Below are positions 5,421 through 5,778 of a stretch of DNA of 5,778 bases, one piece after another (position 1 is the first letter of the stretch; each line of letters starts with the position of its first letter). The stretch is from NCBI GenBank assembly GCA_028282185.1, contig JANQIJ010000158.1, forward strand, positions 1 through 5,778, read 5' to 3'. The stretch is from Rhodospirillales bacterium. GTDB lineage: Bacteria > Pseudomonadota > Alphaproteobacteria > Rhodospirillales > Casp-alpha2. The notes under the pieces were generated by a model. It made no database searches and was not told where the DNA came from. It saw only the letters and a program-made list of their open reading frames with translations. The translations under genes were made by a program, and so were the position numbers.

Positions 5421-5778
5421 ATGTCGCAAGCGGGTTCTGAGATCAACGGACCCACGGGTCCGGCGGAAGCAGACGTGACCCCGGCGTCACAGAGCACCGG
5501 TCGGCCGACCAAGTCGCAGCTCAAATGGCTTGCCCGCGGCCTTGATCAGCCGGGCGGTAAATTGCCGCTCTTTGATGAAACCGGGCGCAAGGTCAGTGAA
5601 CGCACCGTGCAGAGCTGTGTCGCGAAAGGCTGGGCCGAACCTTGGTTCAACAACCCGCTCAAGCCCGATTGGCAGGTCTGCATGCCGCCGAAGCCGTTGA
5701 TCAGCACGAAGGCTTCGCCCTGCGCCCGGTTCCCGAGGTCTGAGACGATGGCCTGGACCATCTCCTCGGCAATCTCGT
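5421..5778 (+). CDS. Unrecognised small basic protein, possibly winged-helix; 3' part disrupted after about 5681
   Basis: I do not recognise a named family. A strong AGGAGG (5411-5416) precedes tandem ATGs at 5418 and 5421; the second has the better spacing (4 bases). Residues 1-27 are low-complexity (G, P, A, T, S). From 28 the protein looks like a folded domain: GRPTKSQLKWLARGL, then DQPGGKLPLFDETGRKV, SERTVQSCVAKGWAEPW and FNNPLKPDWQVC, ending at residue 87. The order helix, strand-like KLPLFD, a helix resembling a recognition helix, then WAEPW suggests a winged-helix DNA-binding fold, which would normally continue with something like a 'LT-x-x-G-R' wing. That is inference. After codon 87 (base 5681) the frame stays open to the window edge for 32 codons, but their content (MPPKPLISTKASPCARF and on) looks like an antisense shadow. 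Those bases read as a different gene on the other strand. The true 3' end is therefore probably missing. Confidence 0.6.
   Translation, partial: MSQAGSEINGPTGPAEADVTPASQSTGRPTKSQLKWLARGLDQPGGKLPLFDETGRKVSERTVQSCVAKGWAEPWFNNPLKPDWQVCMPPKPLISTKASPCARFPRSETMAWTISSAIS
5684..5778 (-). pseudogene. Internal fragment resembling dihydroxyacetone kinase subunit DhaK
   Basis: Read from the right edge on the minus strand, codons 5776 to 5684 give 31 residues: EIAEEMVQAIVSDLG, NRAQGEAF, then VLINGFGG. This resembles the region of DhaK-type dihydroxyacetone kinases just before the conserved GG-T-P-L-x-E-L-Y motif, about two-thirds into a ~330-residue protein. After the second Gly the match stops: the next codons give MQTCQS, which is the reverse complement of the plus-strand small gene. 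The fragment is therefore cut on the 3' side at about 5683 and on the 5' side by the window edge. The assignment is from memory of the family and rests on a short stretch; another kinase or an unrelated Rossmann-like protein cannot be excluded. Codon quality is clearly better on this strand than on the plus strand here. Confidence 0.5.

Noticed and set aside
4968..5429. Longer 153-residue version of cutA
   Set aside because: The added N-terminus is low-complexity and lies in the divergent promoter region. The GTG at 5303 has a well-placed GGGAG and gives the normal CutA1 length.
5681..5743. A -1 frame tail for the small plus-strand gene (HAAEAVDQHEGFALRPVPEV then stop), suggesting a 1-bp or 3n+1 deletion
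   Set aside because: It looks protein-like and ends in a proper stop, so it remains an alternative. The opposite strand over the same bases, and beyond the stop to the window edge, gives a longer stretch resembling a known family, which explains the data better as a junction.
1..5778. tRNA or rRNA genes, CRISPR arrays, insertion sequences, riboswitches, origin-like repeats
   Set aside because: Reading both strands showed no cloverleaf, regularly spaced repeats, transposase motifs with terminal repeats, or leader long enough for a recognisable riboswitch.

Overview
The window is GC-rich chromosomal DNA that looks alphaproteobacterial, probably Rhodospirillales-like. The signs are a nifR3(dusB)-ntrB-ntrC gene order, a fused IspD-IspF enzyme, and strong GC bias at third codon positions. 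Family names rest on motifs I recognise by eye; no database search was run.

Layout: positions 1-2641 (minus strand) hold a tightly coupled cluster read dusB -> ntrB -> ntrC. The dusB stop and ntrB start share one base, the ntrB stop and ntrC start overlap as ATGA, and ntrC runs off the left edge after its first 175 codons. A plausible promoter lies in the 120-bp gap upstream of dusB. Next, also on the minus strand (2762-3568), is a polytopic membrane protein of the CcsA/YpjD/HemX-like cytochrome c assembly superfamily. A 237-bp divergent gap with no convincing promoter separates it from ispDF (plus, 3806-4951), which makes two steps of the MEP isoprenoid pathway. ispDF converges on cutA (minus, 4968-5303), with 16 bp between their stops. 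cutA is divergent from a short unrecognised plus-strand gene starting near 5421.

Functionally this is mostly housekeeping: tRNA dihydrouridylation, nitrogen sensing (NtrB/NtrC), isoprenoid precursor synthesis, and a CutA1-type small trimeric protein. The ntr genes are the only clear regulatory module.

The part that does not fit is the last ~95 bases. The small plus-strand gene has a coherent protein sequence up to about 5681 and then turns into composition typical of an antisense frame. From 5776 back to 5684 the opposite strand reads as 31 sensible codons resembling an internal segment of the dihydroxyacetone kinase subunit DhaK. The simplest reading is a junction at about 5682/5683 that fuses two unrelated gene fragments, either by a genuine rearrangement or by a chimeric assembly end. 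I saw no mobile element, CRISPR array, tRNA or rRNA, and no evidence for a new multi-gene system.
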